This document shows, piece by piece, positions 34,814 to 42,745 of a DNA stretch of 64,000 bases. Origin of the DNA: Exilibacterium tricleocarpae (lineage in GTDB: Bacteria > Pseudomonadota > Gammaproteobacteria > Pseudomonadales > Cellvibrionaceae); the NCBI RefSeq assembly GCF_007004655.1, contig NZ_ML660103.1, positions 62,001 to 126,000 on the forward strand. Reading direction: 5' to 3'. Position 1 is the stretch's first letter; every line of letters begins with the position of its first letter. The notes under the pieces are model-generated. The model did no database searches, was not told the origin of the DNA, and saw only the letters and a program-made list of their open reading frames with translations. A program made the position numbers and the translations under genes.

Positions 34814-36025
34814 ATGCAAAAGATCGAACAAATGATTCGATTTTCGTCGGATGTGGATGAATACCATGCATTATTAGCCGATGAAGTGATCGGCAATCTG
34901 GCGCAAAAGCGGCTGAAAAGCATTCGTGAAGATGGTTACCGCAGAGATCTTTTAGGCAACAGTTTGCGAATCACCCCAAGTATTGCTCCCGATCTTTACA
35001 GTATCGTTCAAGACGCCCAGAGTAAACTGGGCCTGGAGGAGAAAAAGATCGAAATATACATTTACAGCAGCCCGGAACCGAATGCCTCCTGCGCCTATCT
35101 CGGCGGTGAGCGCGTTATCCTGACGTTTAGCTCCGGTTTGCTCAAAACCATGAACAGAGACGAGCTTAAGTTCGTTGCCGGGCATGAATTGGGCCACTCA
35201 TTGTTTAAACACAGCGCCCTGCCTTTTCACGGTATTTTGGAAAGTGGTGAACTCAGTGCCGAAAGTGCCATGCGGCTGATGGCTTGGAGTCGCCGCGCTG
35301 AGGTGTCGGCAGACCGCGCGGGGCTTTACGTCTGCCAGGACCCCGAGGCGGCCATCAGTTCTTTTTTAAAGCTGTCCTGCGGTGTTTCCTATCCAATTAT
35401 CAGCTTTGATTTAAGGGAATATTCCAAACAGATTCAGGATCTGGAGGAAATGGCGGACAACCTGGCGGATACCTCACACTGCTACTCCAGCCACCCTTTC
35501 AACCCCATCAGGGTGGTGGCGGTCGAGCTGTATTCACGCTCCCGCGACTTTCACCGGCTAACCGGGCAGGGCAGTGGCATGCTGACCATTGATCAGGTAG
35601 ACGAGGAGATCAATAAAGTACTCAGCTTTATGGAGCCTGTTCCCAAGGATAAAGAAAAAGAGATTATCGATGAGTGCGTATTCTGGGCCGGTGCGTGGAT
35701 CGCCCATGCCGACGGCGAGTTTGTCGAGGTGGAAGCCGAGAATTTAAAGCAACAAATCGACAGCGCTGTCTTCGCCCGGCACATTGGGTTGCTCGAGCAG
35801 GTGGACGATCCCGGCGCACTGGCTCGGGAAAGGTTTTTCAACAGCGTCAAGCCACTGAAGACTCTGCCGGCACCGGATCGCTGTTCAATTGTTCAGCGCC
35901 TGGTAGTGGTCGCCCGCGCGGATCAGCGGATGGATGACAAAGAGTTCGACGTTTTAAATACAGTCTGTGACGAGTTAGCGGTAGAGCGGTCTTTTGTTCA
36001 ACAAATTCTGATGTTTTTGAATTAA
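34814..36025 (+). CDS. M48-family metallopeptidase with C-terminal TerB-like domain
   Basis: A 403-residue protein. The N-terminal half (about 70-240) is an M48-type zincin: HELGH at residues 124-128 and the third ligand Glu163 in AEVSADRAGL, with preceding CAYLGGERVILTFSSGLL as in HtpX/Ste24-like soluble peptidases. No transmembrane segments are evident, so it is probably cytosolic. The C-terminal part (about 270-400) has two Asp-rich helices, WIAHADGEFVEVEAE and ARADQRMDDKEFD, typical of TerB tellurite-resistance-like domains. It leads a four-gene cluster with two small paralogues and a membrane protein. A peptidase-TerB fusion suggests an envelope or stress-response function, but the target is unknown. 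Confidence 0.8.
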   Translation: MQKIEQMIRFSSDVDEYHALLADEVIGNLAQKRLKSIREDGYRRDLLGNSLRITPSIAPDLYSIVQDAQSKLGLEEKKIEIYIYSSPEPNASCAYLGGERVILTFSSGLLKTMNRDELKFVAGHELGHSLFKHSALPFHGILESGELSAESAMRLMAWSRRAEVSADRAGLYVCQDPEAAISSFLKLSCGVSYPIISFDLREYSKQIQDLEEMADNLADTSHCYSSHPFNPIRVVAVELYSRSRDFHRLTGQGSGMLTIDQVDEEINKVLSFMEPVPKDKEKEIIDECVFWAGAWIAHADGEFVEVEAENLKQQIDSAVFARHIGLLEQVDDPGALARERFFNSVKPLKTLPAPDRCSIVQRLVVVARADQRMDDKEFDVLNTVCDELAVERSFVQQILMFLN

Positions 36026-36030
36026 GGAAG

Positions 36031-36597
36031 GTGAATATGGTGGGGAGATTGTTGAGAAGCTTTCTGGCTGATCCGAGACGCTTTGATATTTTCGGACTGC
36101 ACAGGCTGGGTATTTTTAGAGGAATGATCAAAGGCTGGATAGCAGACGGAGAGCTTAGCCTGAACCCCTATCCGACACCGTTTACTAAAAAGATACTGGC
36201 TTTAAGCACGGAGTTGGACTGGAAAATCAATATCCTGTCCGAGGATAATATCGTTATTAACTTCGGGCTGGATGAGGAACGCAGTCAACTGGTTTTTGTG
36301 TTTTTGGCCGGTACCATTGCCGATACGCATATCGTGCAGGTCAGTTCGCCGGCGGCCAAACTGAGCGATATCGAAGGGGGGATAAGTCAGGAGCTGGGCA
36401 ACGAGTTGCTTGAGGACAACGCCCGTGCCACAAACTTCGGCTGGGCCATCGCCACCAGCAAAGACAGCGATCTCCTGGTGGCTACAGCGGACCTGGCTCT
36501 GGAAACCATCGATGTGGAAGAGCTGCGTGCGGCGGTGCTCAATGTGGCGATAGTGGCCGATAAGATGGAGGAACGTTTTGGTCTCGATAATTTCTGA
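36031..36597 (+). CDS. YbjN/CesT-like small protein, paralogue 1
   Basis: A 188-residue protein of unknown function that I place by pattern near the YbjN/type III secretion chaperone-like fold. Its core (residues about 55-188) matches the next gene product: a beta-rich segment, then the helix GNELLEDNARATNFGWAI, then DVEELRAAVLNVAIVADKMEERFGLDNF at the end. The first 50 residues (basic, LRSFLADPRR) are an extension absent from the paralogue. It starts 5 bases after the M48 gene and is probably co-expressed. It may be a chaperone or adaptor for the peptidase; this is inference. Confidence 0.65.
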   Translation: MNMVGRLLRSFLADPRRFDIFGLHRLGIFRGMIKGWIADGELSLNPYPTPFTKKILALSTELDWKINILSEDNIVINFGLDEERSQLVFVFLAGTIADTHIVQVSSPAAKLSDIEGGISQELGNELLEDNARATNFGWAIATSKDSDLLVATADLALETIDVEELRAAVLNVAIVADKMEERFGLDNF

Positions 36598-36682
36598 AAT
36601 TGTGCCCGTTGTGTTTGCTCTGTCGTTGAACCCTTTTTGAATCGTTAGTTGAGCTTTTGTCGAATCAGGCTATGGAATTACT

Positions 36683-37126
36683 ATGTCTCAATTTTTAACC
36701 AAGATTAAGTCCTATGCGAAAGACCTGCAATGGGACGATTCACTGCAGCAGGTAAGTGAGCGCTTTCTGCGCCTGGGTTTCAATATGGGAGAAGGGCGCA
36801 CCCAAATGGTTATCATTATTCACTATCCCGATGACGACCAGCAAAACAACGGTGTGATCGAGGTATCCTCCGCCGTGGTAAAAATGGACGGTATGCCGGA
36901 CGGTAAACTGGGCGCTGAAATGGCGCGGAAACTGTTGCGGGAGAATGCTTCCTACGGTTTTGCCAACTGGGCGATTCAGGATATACCCTCGGAGGGGCGC
37001 TATCTGATCGCGACCTCCGGCTGGTTGCTTGACGAACTCGACCTGGATGAATTGAAACTGGCCGTCCATATCGTCGCCAAAATGGCTGACGATATGGAGA
37101 AAACGCTCGGTGTCGATAACTTCTAA
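36683..37126 (+). CDS. YbjN/CesT-like small protein, paralogue 2
   Basis: A 147-residue cytosolic protein clearly related to the upstream paralogue: both share the pattern ARKLLRENASYGFANWAI and end in a helix followed by (V/L)DNF. It is acidic and lacks signal or membrane segments. The 85-base gap upstream contains no obvious terminator, so it likely belongs to the same transcript. The tandem duplication with divergence suggests heterodimer formation or two clients. Confidence 0.68.
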   Translation: MSQFLTKIKSYAKDLQWDDSLQQVSERFLRLGFNMGEGRTQMVIIIHYPDDDQQNNGVIEVSSAVVKMDGMPDGKLGAEMARKLLRENASYGFANWAIQDIPSEGRYLIATSGWLLDELDLDELKLAVHIVAKMADDMEKTLGVDNF

Positions 37127-37148
37127 CCGATAACAAGATAGAGCGACA

Positions 37149-37685
37149 ATGAGCGTAAAAACGATTGATAAAGAGTTCTGGTTGGGGCATATATTCACCC
37201 TGGTGGCGACCGTGCTGGGTGTTTACCTGGCTGCGAATTCGGGTTTCGAGAAGGCTGTGGAGTTCGATCTTATGCAGCGCGAGCGCGACAGCTACTATAT
37301 ACAGATCGCCCTGTTGAACGAACTCAAAGGCAATGCCGATGCTATAGACAGTTGGCTGGACGAATTCGACCGCGATGAAAATCGGGATGATATGCACTTG
37401 CGCAAGGAAAAGTACCGGTTGAATCAGTTTTTCTGGGACACCATCCCCGAGAGTTCGGCGGTGTTTGAAGTGCCTTACCCGCGTATCGGCCAGGTGTCTG
37501 AATTCTATGATACTGCCCAGTATCAACTGGATATTCTGTTGTCGGGTAATCCGTTCGAAGCACCGAAAGCAGCGCTGAAACTGCGTGCGCTTACCAAGCA
37601 ACTGCGCACGGACTTTTTGAGCCGGTTTGAGCAGCAACTCAGCGATCTCAGGCGCGAGATAGAGAGGGGAGGTGTCTCGATTTAG
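37149..37685 (+). CDS. membrane-anchored protein of unknown function
   Basis: A 178-residue protein with a single N-terminal transmembrane segment (about residues 11-30, LGHIFTLVATVLGVYLAANS) and a long charged, largely helical C-terminal part. It resembles small phage-defence- and envelope-associated membrane proteins only in layout; I do not recognise the family. It is the last gene of the M48 cluster, 22 bases after paralogue 2. Confidence 0.6.
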   Translation: MSVKTIDKEFWLGHIFTLVATVLGVYLAANSGFEKAVEFDLMQRERDSYYIQIALLNELKGNADAIDSWLDEFDRDENRDDMHLRKEKYRLNQFFWDTIPESSAVFEVPYPRIGQVSEFYDTAQYQLDILLSGNPFEAPKAALKLRALTKQLRTDFLSRFEQQLSDLRREIERGGVSI

Positions 37686-38317
37686 GGGCATAACTGCTGT
37701 CTGTGTGCAGATGCTGTTCTCTTTCCAGGTCATGCCGCTTGATTGAATAGTCTCTCCATTGGGCCGCACGCCGGCGGTTAAAACTTCGGCACTTTCACCC
37801 AGGGTAGTCGCCGCCGGGATGTCGGCCGTGAGAGGGGGTGGCCAGCAGACCGGTAAGCGGCACTTATAAGTGCTGAGGTGTGAAAGGCATGCTGTCTCTT
37901 TGGCGGTCGTGGTAACTGTTGGCCGCTGTTTCGAGCCTGCCGCTGCCTGCCGCCGGCAAACACCGATCGACCGGGTAACCCGCTGCGGGCCGACGGCGGC
38001 TATCGCTGCATCCGCAGTTATTGTTTTACCTGTATTTATCGCCTATTATTTATCCGCATACGCTAGTGATAATCCTGCTGCTGAATAATCCAGGGCCGGG
38101 TTGGACGTTTTTTAGCAATTCTGCACATCTACTGATCTGTTTTGCGGACAATCTCCGCATAAGGGCGATGATGAGATTGATCGAATTGGCGGTACCGGTG
38201 GTAAAAAAGCGCACGGCAGGGCGCGCATGACCCCGTTACCCGATCCCGGTCCCGGTTGGTTGGAGCGGTTGGTCGGGGGCCGGTTGCTTGGAGACCGGTT
38301 GAGTTAGAGGAGTAGTA
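37686..38317. other. intergenic region, no gene recognised
   Basis: About 630 bases between the M48 cluster and the antiporter operon. Short frames occur on both strands without homology or good start signals. An AT-rich patch around 38020-38060 and an AGAGGAG ribosome site before 38318 suggest that the antiporter operon promoter lies in the right half. Confidence 0.5.
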
Positions 38318-38590
38318 ATGATCACGAAAATCATAATAACAGGCGTTTTCGCCCTGGCGTTACTGCACCCGACACAGCAGGCCACAGCGGTCGAGGCGCT
38401 GTCGACGCAGGAGCCTGCCGAGCATTGTGTGCACTACTTCGATGACAAAGACGGGAAAGATGCCATTTTCGGCATCCGCCACAGCCGGGGTCTTATCGAT
38501 GAGCAACAACCGGCCCGGGACGCAGTTTTCTCTACCTTGCGCGCGGAGTATTCCCGCAAGTCTGACACGACGGATGAGCCCGGGCGGTGA
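38318..38590 (+). CDS. small secreted protein leading the antiporter operon
   Basis: A 90-residue protein with a Sec-type signal (residues 1-24, likely cut after QATA) and a short hydrophilic mature part containing one cysteine and an Asp/Lys-rich stretch. A strong ribosome site (GAGGAG) precedes the ATG. Its stop overlaps the GTG start of mrpE (GTGA), so it is translationally coupled. I do not recognise it. Confidence 0.6.
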   Translation: MITKIIITGVFALALLHPTQQATAVEALSTQEPAEHCVHYFDDKDGKDAIFGIRHSRGLIDEQQPARDAVFSTLRAEYSRKSDTTDEPGR

Positions 38591-39081
38591 GTCGCCGGCC
38601 CGCGCTTACGGCGAGAATACTGCTTCTTCTCGTCCTACTGGTTATCGCCTGGCTGCTGTGGTCGGGCCTGTATAAGCCGCTGTTGCTTGCACTCGGCGCA
38701 TTTTCCTGCCTGATTACCGTTTATCTCGCCCGTCGCATGGGCTACTTCGAGAACGATCTTTTCGCGCTGCGCTTCGGCCCGCGGTTGTTTCATTATTGGG
38801 GTTGGCTGGCAAAAGAGGTCGTTCGCTCCAGTATGGAAGTCACCCGTATCGTGCTCGATCCGCGTTTACCCATCAGTCCCCAGGTGGTCGATGTTAAAGC
38901 CACTTGCAAGCACCCTGTCAGCCAGGCGTTACTCGGTAATTCCATCACCTTGACGCCGGGCACACTGACTGTCGATCTCCACAATGGTGTTATCAAGGTC
39001 CACTGTCTCACGCGCAGTGGCGCCGAGGGTTTGATGGCGGGCGAAATGGATCGGCGTGTCGCGGCACTGGAGGAAAATTGA
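38587..39081 (+). CDS. mrpE: Na+/H+ antiporter subunit E
   Basis: A 164-residue MrpE/MnhE protein with two or three N-terminal helices (LLLLVLLVIAWLLWSGLYKP, LLLALGAFSCLITVYLARRMG) and a cytoplasmic domain with the family pattern SITLTPGTLTVDL. It starts at GTG overlapping the preceding stop. MrpE assembles with F, G, B, C and D subunits into a multisubunit cation/proton antiporter used for sodium and alkali tolerance. It lies first of the antiporter subunits. Confidence 0.92.
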   Translation: MSRRPALTARILLLLVLLVIAWLLWSGLYKPLLLALGAFSCLITVYLARRMGYFENDLFALRFGPRLFHYWGWLAKEVVRSSMEVTRIVLDPRLPISPQVVDVKATCKHPVSQALLGNSITLTPGTLTVDLHNGVIKVHCLTRSGAEGLMAGEMDRRVAALEEN

Positions 39082-39368
39082 CAGTGTACTACGTTGTTAC
39101 TATAGCAACCGTACTGACCATGGCCCTGGCGCTGGTGCGGGCATTGCTCGGGCCCAGTATTTACGACCGCCTGCTGGCGGTAAATATGTTTGGCACTAAA
39201 ACCGTGTTGTTGCTGTCGCTGATCGCCTTTCTCTACGGCCGGCCGGACTTTCTCGATCTGGCGCTGGCCTATGCGCTGATCAACTTTATCGGGGTGCTGG
39301 CGGTGCTTGAATTCATTCGCCAGCGCACAGCGCGCAACCTGGCCAGAGGGGAGAACGAAGGGTTATGA
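39078..39368 (+). CDS. mrpF: Na+/H+ antiporter subunit F
   Basis: A 96-residue protein of three transmembrane helices with the family block RALLGPSIYDRLLAVNMFGTK. The frame can begin at TTG 39078, overlapping the mrpE stop, or at GTG 39084; both give nearly the same protein. It is part of a tightly packed operon and ends in an ATGA overlap with mrpG. Confidence 0.92.
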   Translation: MTVYYVVTIATVLTMALALVRALLGPSIYDRLLAVNMFGTKTVLLLSLIAFLYGRPDFLDLALAYALINFIGVLAVLEFIRQRTARNLARGENEGL

Positions 39369-39700
39369 CAATCGACATGCTCATCGATATCGGCAGTTGG
39401 GTGCTTTTGTCGCTCGGCGGCTTCTTTGTTTTTGTCGGTGGGGTCGGGGTGCTGCGTATGCCCAATCTGTACACCCGCATGCACGCGGCGAGTGTGACCG
39501 ACACTATGGGGGCGATCCTGATCATCGTCGGTATCATGTTGCAAGCCGGTGCCTCGCTGGCGACCGTCAAGCTTGCGGCGATCCTGCTGTTTTTACTGCT
39601 GACCAGCCCCACTGCCTCGAATGCGCTGGCCAGTGCCGCGCTGCTGGCGGGTTTGCGACCCAGTGAGTCCACAGCGGCGGATACGGAGCGCCACCAGTGA
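39365..39700 (+). CDS. mrpG: Na+/H+ antiporter subunit G
   Basis: A 111-residue MrpG with three helices and the family pattern GGVGVLRMPNLYTRMHAASVTDTMG. Its start overlaps mrpF and its stop overlaps the next start (GTGA). It is a small structural subunit of the antiporter complex. Confidence 0.93.
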   Translation: MTIDMLIDIGSWVLLSLGGFFVFVGGVGVLRMPNLYTRMHAASVTDTMGAILIIVGIMLQAGASLATVKLAAILLFLLLTSPTASNALASAALLAGLRPSESTAADTERHQ

Positions 39701-40689
39701 GCGTAGTGTTCAGCGTGTTTATGCTCACCTTGTTGGTGATTACCACCTTTGCCATAGTGCGCACCCGGCATCTTTTCGTGGCCGTGGTCCTCACCGGTAT
39801 CTTCAGTTTGTTGATAGCGGCAATTTTTTTTCTCCTCGATGCCGCCGATGTGGCGCTTACCGAGGCGGCGATCGGTGCCGGCATAGCCACAGTACTGTTT
39901 CTCGGCGCCCTGGCACTGACAGGCGAACACGAGCGCGGCGGCTCCCGCAACCGTTTGCTGAGTTTGGCCGTGGTGGCGGTCATCGCATCGATTCTTATCT
40001 ACGCGACTTTCGACAACCCGCGTTTCGGCGACCCCCAGGCGCCGGTGCATCAACATGTTTCACCCTGGTATCTCGACGGTACGCGCGAGTATATCGATAT
40101 TCCCAATGTCGTGACGGCCGTACTCGGCAGCTTCCGCGGCTACGATACCCTGGGTGAAGTCTTTGTGGTGTTTACGGCGGGCATCGGCGTTTTGTTCCTG
40201 TTCAGTGCGCAGCCGCGGCGCAGGCGCTCGTCATCACAACCGGCTACCGGGCCTATCGAGGGCGAGGGGCTGCGCCACTACCTGATTCCGCGGGTGGTCG
40301 GGCGCATGTTGATCCCGTTTATTCTCCTGTTCGGGCTCTATGTGCAGTTCCACGGTGAGTATGGACCCGGCGGCGGTTTTCAGGCCGGCGCCATTTTTGC
40401 CGCCGCGGTGATTCTCTACGCCCTGCTCGAGGGGGAGACGCGGGCGCTGCGGGCTCTGCCGGCGAGTGTGCTCACCGGGCTGATGGCCGGTGGCGCACTG
40501 CTCTACAGTGCGGTCGGTGTTGCCGGCATGCTGCTTGGCAGTCATTTTCTCGATTATTCCGTGTTGGCTGCCGATCCCGTCGTCGGCCAGCAAATCGGCA
40601 TTGTGTTGATTGAAGCCGGTGTGGGTATCACCGTCGCCGGGGTTTTGATCAGCGTGTTCCACGCCTTTGCCGCCCGCGAGAGTGTCTGA
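39697..40689 (+). CDS. mrpB: fused antiporter subunit: MbhD/MrpA C-terminal-like region plus MrpB
   Basis: A 330-residue polytopic protein combining two units. The N-terminal 80 residues (AIVRTRHLFVAVVLTGIFSLL...DVALTEAAIGAG) match the MbhD/DUF4040 piece usually found at the end of MrpA. A linker domain with two further helices follows. From about residue 195 the MrpB signature GEYGPGGGFQAGAIFAAAVIL appears. In many bacteria these pieces are separate genes or part of MrpA, so this fusion replaces the missing MrpA C-terminus. It starts at GTG overlapping mrpG. Confidence 0.85.
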   Translation: MSVVFSVFMLTLLVITTFAIVRTRHLFVAVVLTGIFSLLIAAIFFLLDAADVALTEAAIGAGIATVLFLGALALTGEHERGGSRNRLLSLAVVAVIASILIYATFDNPRFGDPQAPVHQHVSPWYLDGTREYIDIPNVVTAVLGSFRGYDTLGEVFVVFTAGIGVLFLFSAQPRRRRSSSQPATGPIEGEGLRHYLIPRVVGRMLIPFILLFGLYVQFHGEYGPGGGFQAGAIFAAAVILYALLEGETRALRALPASVLTGLMAGGALLYSAVGVAGMLLGSHFLDYSVLAADPVVGQQIGIVLIEAGVGITVAGVLISVFHAFAARESV

Positions 40690-41045
40690 TGGAACTACTA
40701 GGTCTTTACCACTACTGGGTTTTTGCGATTTTGCTGATGACCGGCTTTTACGCCGTTATTGCCAAGTACAATCTGATCAAGAAGTTACTCGGGCTGTCCA
40801 TATTCCAGTCGGCGGTGTTTCTGCTTTATATCACCATGGGGAAGATCGAGGGGGGCACAGCGCCCATCCTGCAAGCCTATGGCGAAGGTCAATTATTCTC
40901 TAATCCGTTGCCGCAAGTGCTGATACTCACCGCCATCGTCGTCGGTATTTCAACCATGGCGCTGGGGCTTGGCGTGGTTGTGCGCATCAAGGAAGAGTAC
41001 GGCACCATCGAAGAGCACGAGATACGAGAGATCGACCGGCAGTGA
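40689..41045 (+). CDS. mrpC: Na+/H+ antiporter subunit C (NuoK-like)
   Basis: A 118-residue protein of three helices related to NuoK, with LLGLSIFQSAVFLLYI and DPLPQVLILTAIVVG-type blocks (here NPLPQVLILTAIVVGI). It overlaps the preceding gene by one base and the next start by four. It forms part of the proton/sodium path at the interface with the D-type subunits. Confidence 0.92.
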   Translation: MELLGLYHYWVFAILLMTGFYAVIAKYNLIKKLLGLSIFQSAVFLLYITMGKIEGGTAPILQAYGEGQLFSNPLPQVLILTAIVVGISTMALGLGVVVRIKEEYGTIEEHEIREIDRQ

Positions 41046-42745
41046 TCGAATTCAACCACCACTTACCGGCGCTGCAAGTCGTCGTTCCGCTGCTGAGCGC
41101 ACCACTGGTGATGCTGCTGCGTCCGGCAGGTCTCGCCTGGGCGGCGACCACCGCAGCCAGTGTCTGTGCTTTCGCAATTGCCGTGGCACTGACGCTCGGT
41201 GTGCTCGCCGGACATGAATACAGCTACCAGATGGGCAATTGGCCTGCGCCTTACGGCATTGAACTGGGCGTTGATGCATTCACCGCGCTGGTGTTACTGG
41301 TAGTCACCGGCGCCTCGACACTGGCGCTGCTGGCCGGGCGCACCAGTGTCGATGCCGAGATCGAGCAGCCGCGACAACCACTTTTTTACACCGCCTGGCT
41401 GCTGGCCCTGGCGGGGTTGGTCGGCATGCCGGTGTCGGCGGATGCGTTTAATATCTTCGTTTTCATGGAAATCTCCTCACTGGCGAGCTATATCCTGATT
41501 TCCGGCGGCGCCGATCGGCGCGCGCTGCCCGCCGTATTCAAGTATCTGGTGATGGGAACCATCGGCGCGACCTGTTACCTGATCGGCATCGGTTTGATTT
41601 ATTTGATGACCGGTACCCTGAACCTGGCTGATATGGAACTCAGAATCCACGAGGTTGCCGACAAGCGACCCACGCTGGTGGCCGCCGGTTTTATCACCGT
41701 CGGGCTGGCGCTGAAAGCCGCCGTGTTCCCGCTGCATGTGTGGCTGCCCAACGCCTATACCTACGCCCCGAACGCGGTGACGGTTTTTCTCGCCGCCTGC
41801 GCGACCAAGGTGGCGTTGTACCTGTTGCTGCGTTTTGACTTCTTTGTGTTTCAGCCCAACCTGGACGGGCACGCTGTGCAGTTTGCGTATTTTCTGATGC
41901 CGCTGGCCGTGCTCGCCATTCTGGTGGGGTCCGGGGTCGCCCTGTTCGAACGCAACCTCAAGCGCCTGCTGGCGTATTCGTCCGTCGCCCAGATCGGTTA
42001 TATCCTGCTCGGCGCGAGTCTTGTCAGCCTGGCCGGGCTCGGCGCCGGCATCCTCCATATCTTCAATCACGCGCTCGCCAAGGGCGCACTGTTTCTGGCG
42101 GTTGCCTGTCTGGCGAGCCGCTGTGCGGGGGTGCGCTTCGAGGATATCGCCGGTGTCGCGCAGCGCATGCCCTGGACCATGGGGGCGTTTGTGCTGGCAG
42201 GTCTGAGTTTGATCGGCGTACCCGGCACCGCGGGCTTCATCAGTAAGTGGTACCTGATTTCGGCCGCTCTCGGTGAGGGGGTGATCGGCGGCTTACTGGT
42301 GGCCGTTATTGTGGTCAGTTCCCTGATGGCGGTTGTGTATATCTGGCGCGTGGTGGAAACGGCTTACTTTGGTATGGATTCGGCGGCCGCGGCGGGGCCG
42401 GGGGAAAGTGCTGCCGGGGTGGAAAGTGCCACTGGGGTTGAAAGTGCCACTGGGGTTGAAAGTGCCGCTGAGTTTGAAAGTGCCGCCAAGGTGGAAAGTG
42501 CCGCCAAGGTGGAAAGTCCCGCCAAGGTGGAAAGCAACGAGAATACGAACAGCAGCGGGGCGATAAAAAGCATCGGCAAGGTTGACGGCGCCGCAGGCGC
42601 GGCGGTGCCCGGTGAAGCACCGGCAATGTTGCTGGCGGTCACCTGGGCGGCGGCACTCGCCAACCTTTACTTCGGTTTGCAGTCCTACCTGCCGGTGGCA
42701 CTGTCCTCATCCGCCGCCGAATCGCTGCTGAGGTACGTACCTTGA
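41042..42745 (+). CDS. mrpD: Na+/H+ antiporter subunit D-type 1 (NuoL/M/N family)
   Basis: A 567-residue proton-conducting subunit with about 14 helices. Family blocks include the glutamate motif FVFMEISSLASYILI, the lysine motif LKAAVFPLHVWLPNAY, and LKRLLAYSSVAQIGYILLG. It starts at GTG overlapping mrpC. Between the last two helices a hydrophilic segment of about 70 residues is built largely from seven hexapeptide units (VESA-type). This segment is absent from the other D-type subunits here and is probably exposed in the cytoplasm or periplasm. Confidence 0.92.
   Translation: MIEFNHHLPALQVVVPLLSAPLVMLLRPAGLAWAATTAASVCAFAIAVALTLGVLAGHEYSYQMGNWPAPYGIELGVDAFTALVLLVVTGASTLALLAGRTSVDAEIEQPRQPLFYTAWLLALAGLVGMPVSADAFNIFVFMEISSLASYILISGGADRRALPAVFKYLVMGTIGATCYLIGIGLIYLMTGTLNLADMELRIHEVADKRPTLVAAGFITVGLALKAAVFPLHVWLPNAYTYAPNAVTVFLAACATKVALYLLLRFDFFVFQPNLDGHAVQFAYFLMPLAVLAILVGSGVALFERNLKRLLAYSSVAQIGYILLGASLVSLAGLGAGILHIFNHALAKGALFLAVACLASRCAGVRFEDIAGVAQRMPWTMGAFVLAGLSLIGVPGTAGFISKWYLISAALGEGVIGGLLVAVIVVSSLMAVVYIWRVVETAYFGMDSAAAAGPGESAAGVESATGVESATGVESAAEFESAAKVESAAKVESPAKVESNENTNSSGAIKSIGKVDGAAGAAVPGEAPAMLLAVTWAAALANLYFGLQSYLPVALSSSAAESLLRYVP
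42404..42529 (+). repeat. 18-bp in-frame tandem repeat inside the D-type 1 subunit
   Basis: Seven 18-bp units starting GAAAGTGCC encode hexapeptides such as ESATGV and ESAAKV. Units 2 and 3 are identical at DNA level, as are 5 and 6, suggesting recent slippage. The array keeps the reading frame and sits in an extramembrane loop. Confidence 0.9.

Noticed and set aside
34660-34860. A 66-codon frame before the M48 peptidase gene
   Set aside because: No recognisable domain, overlaps the start of the peptidase gene in another frame and lacks a ribosome site.
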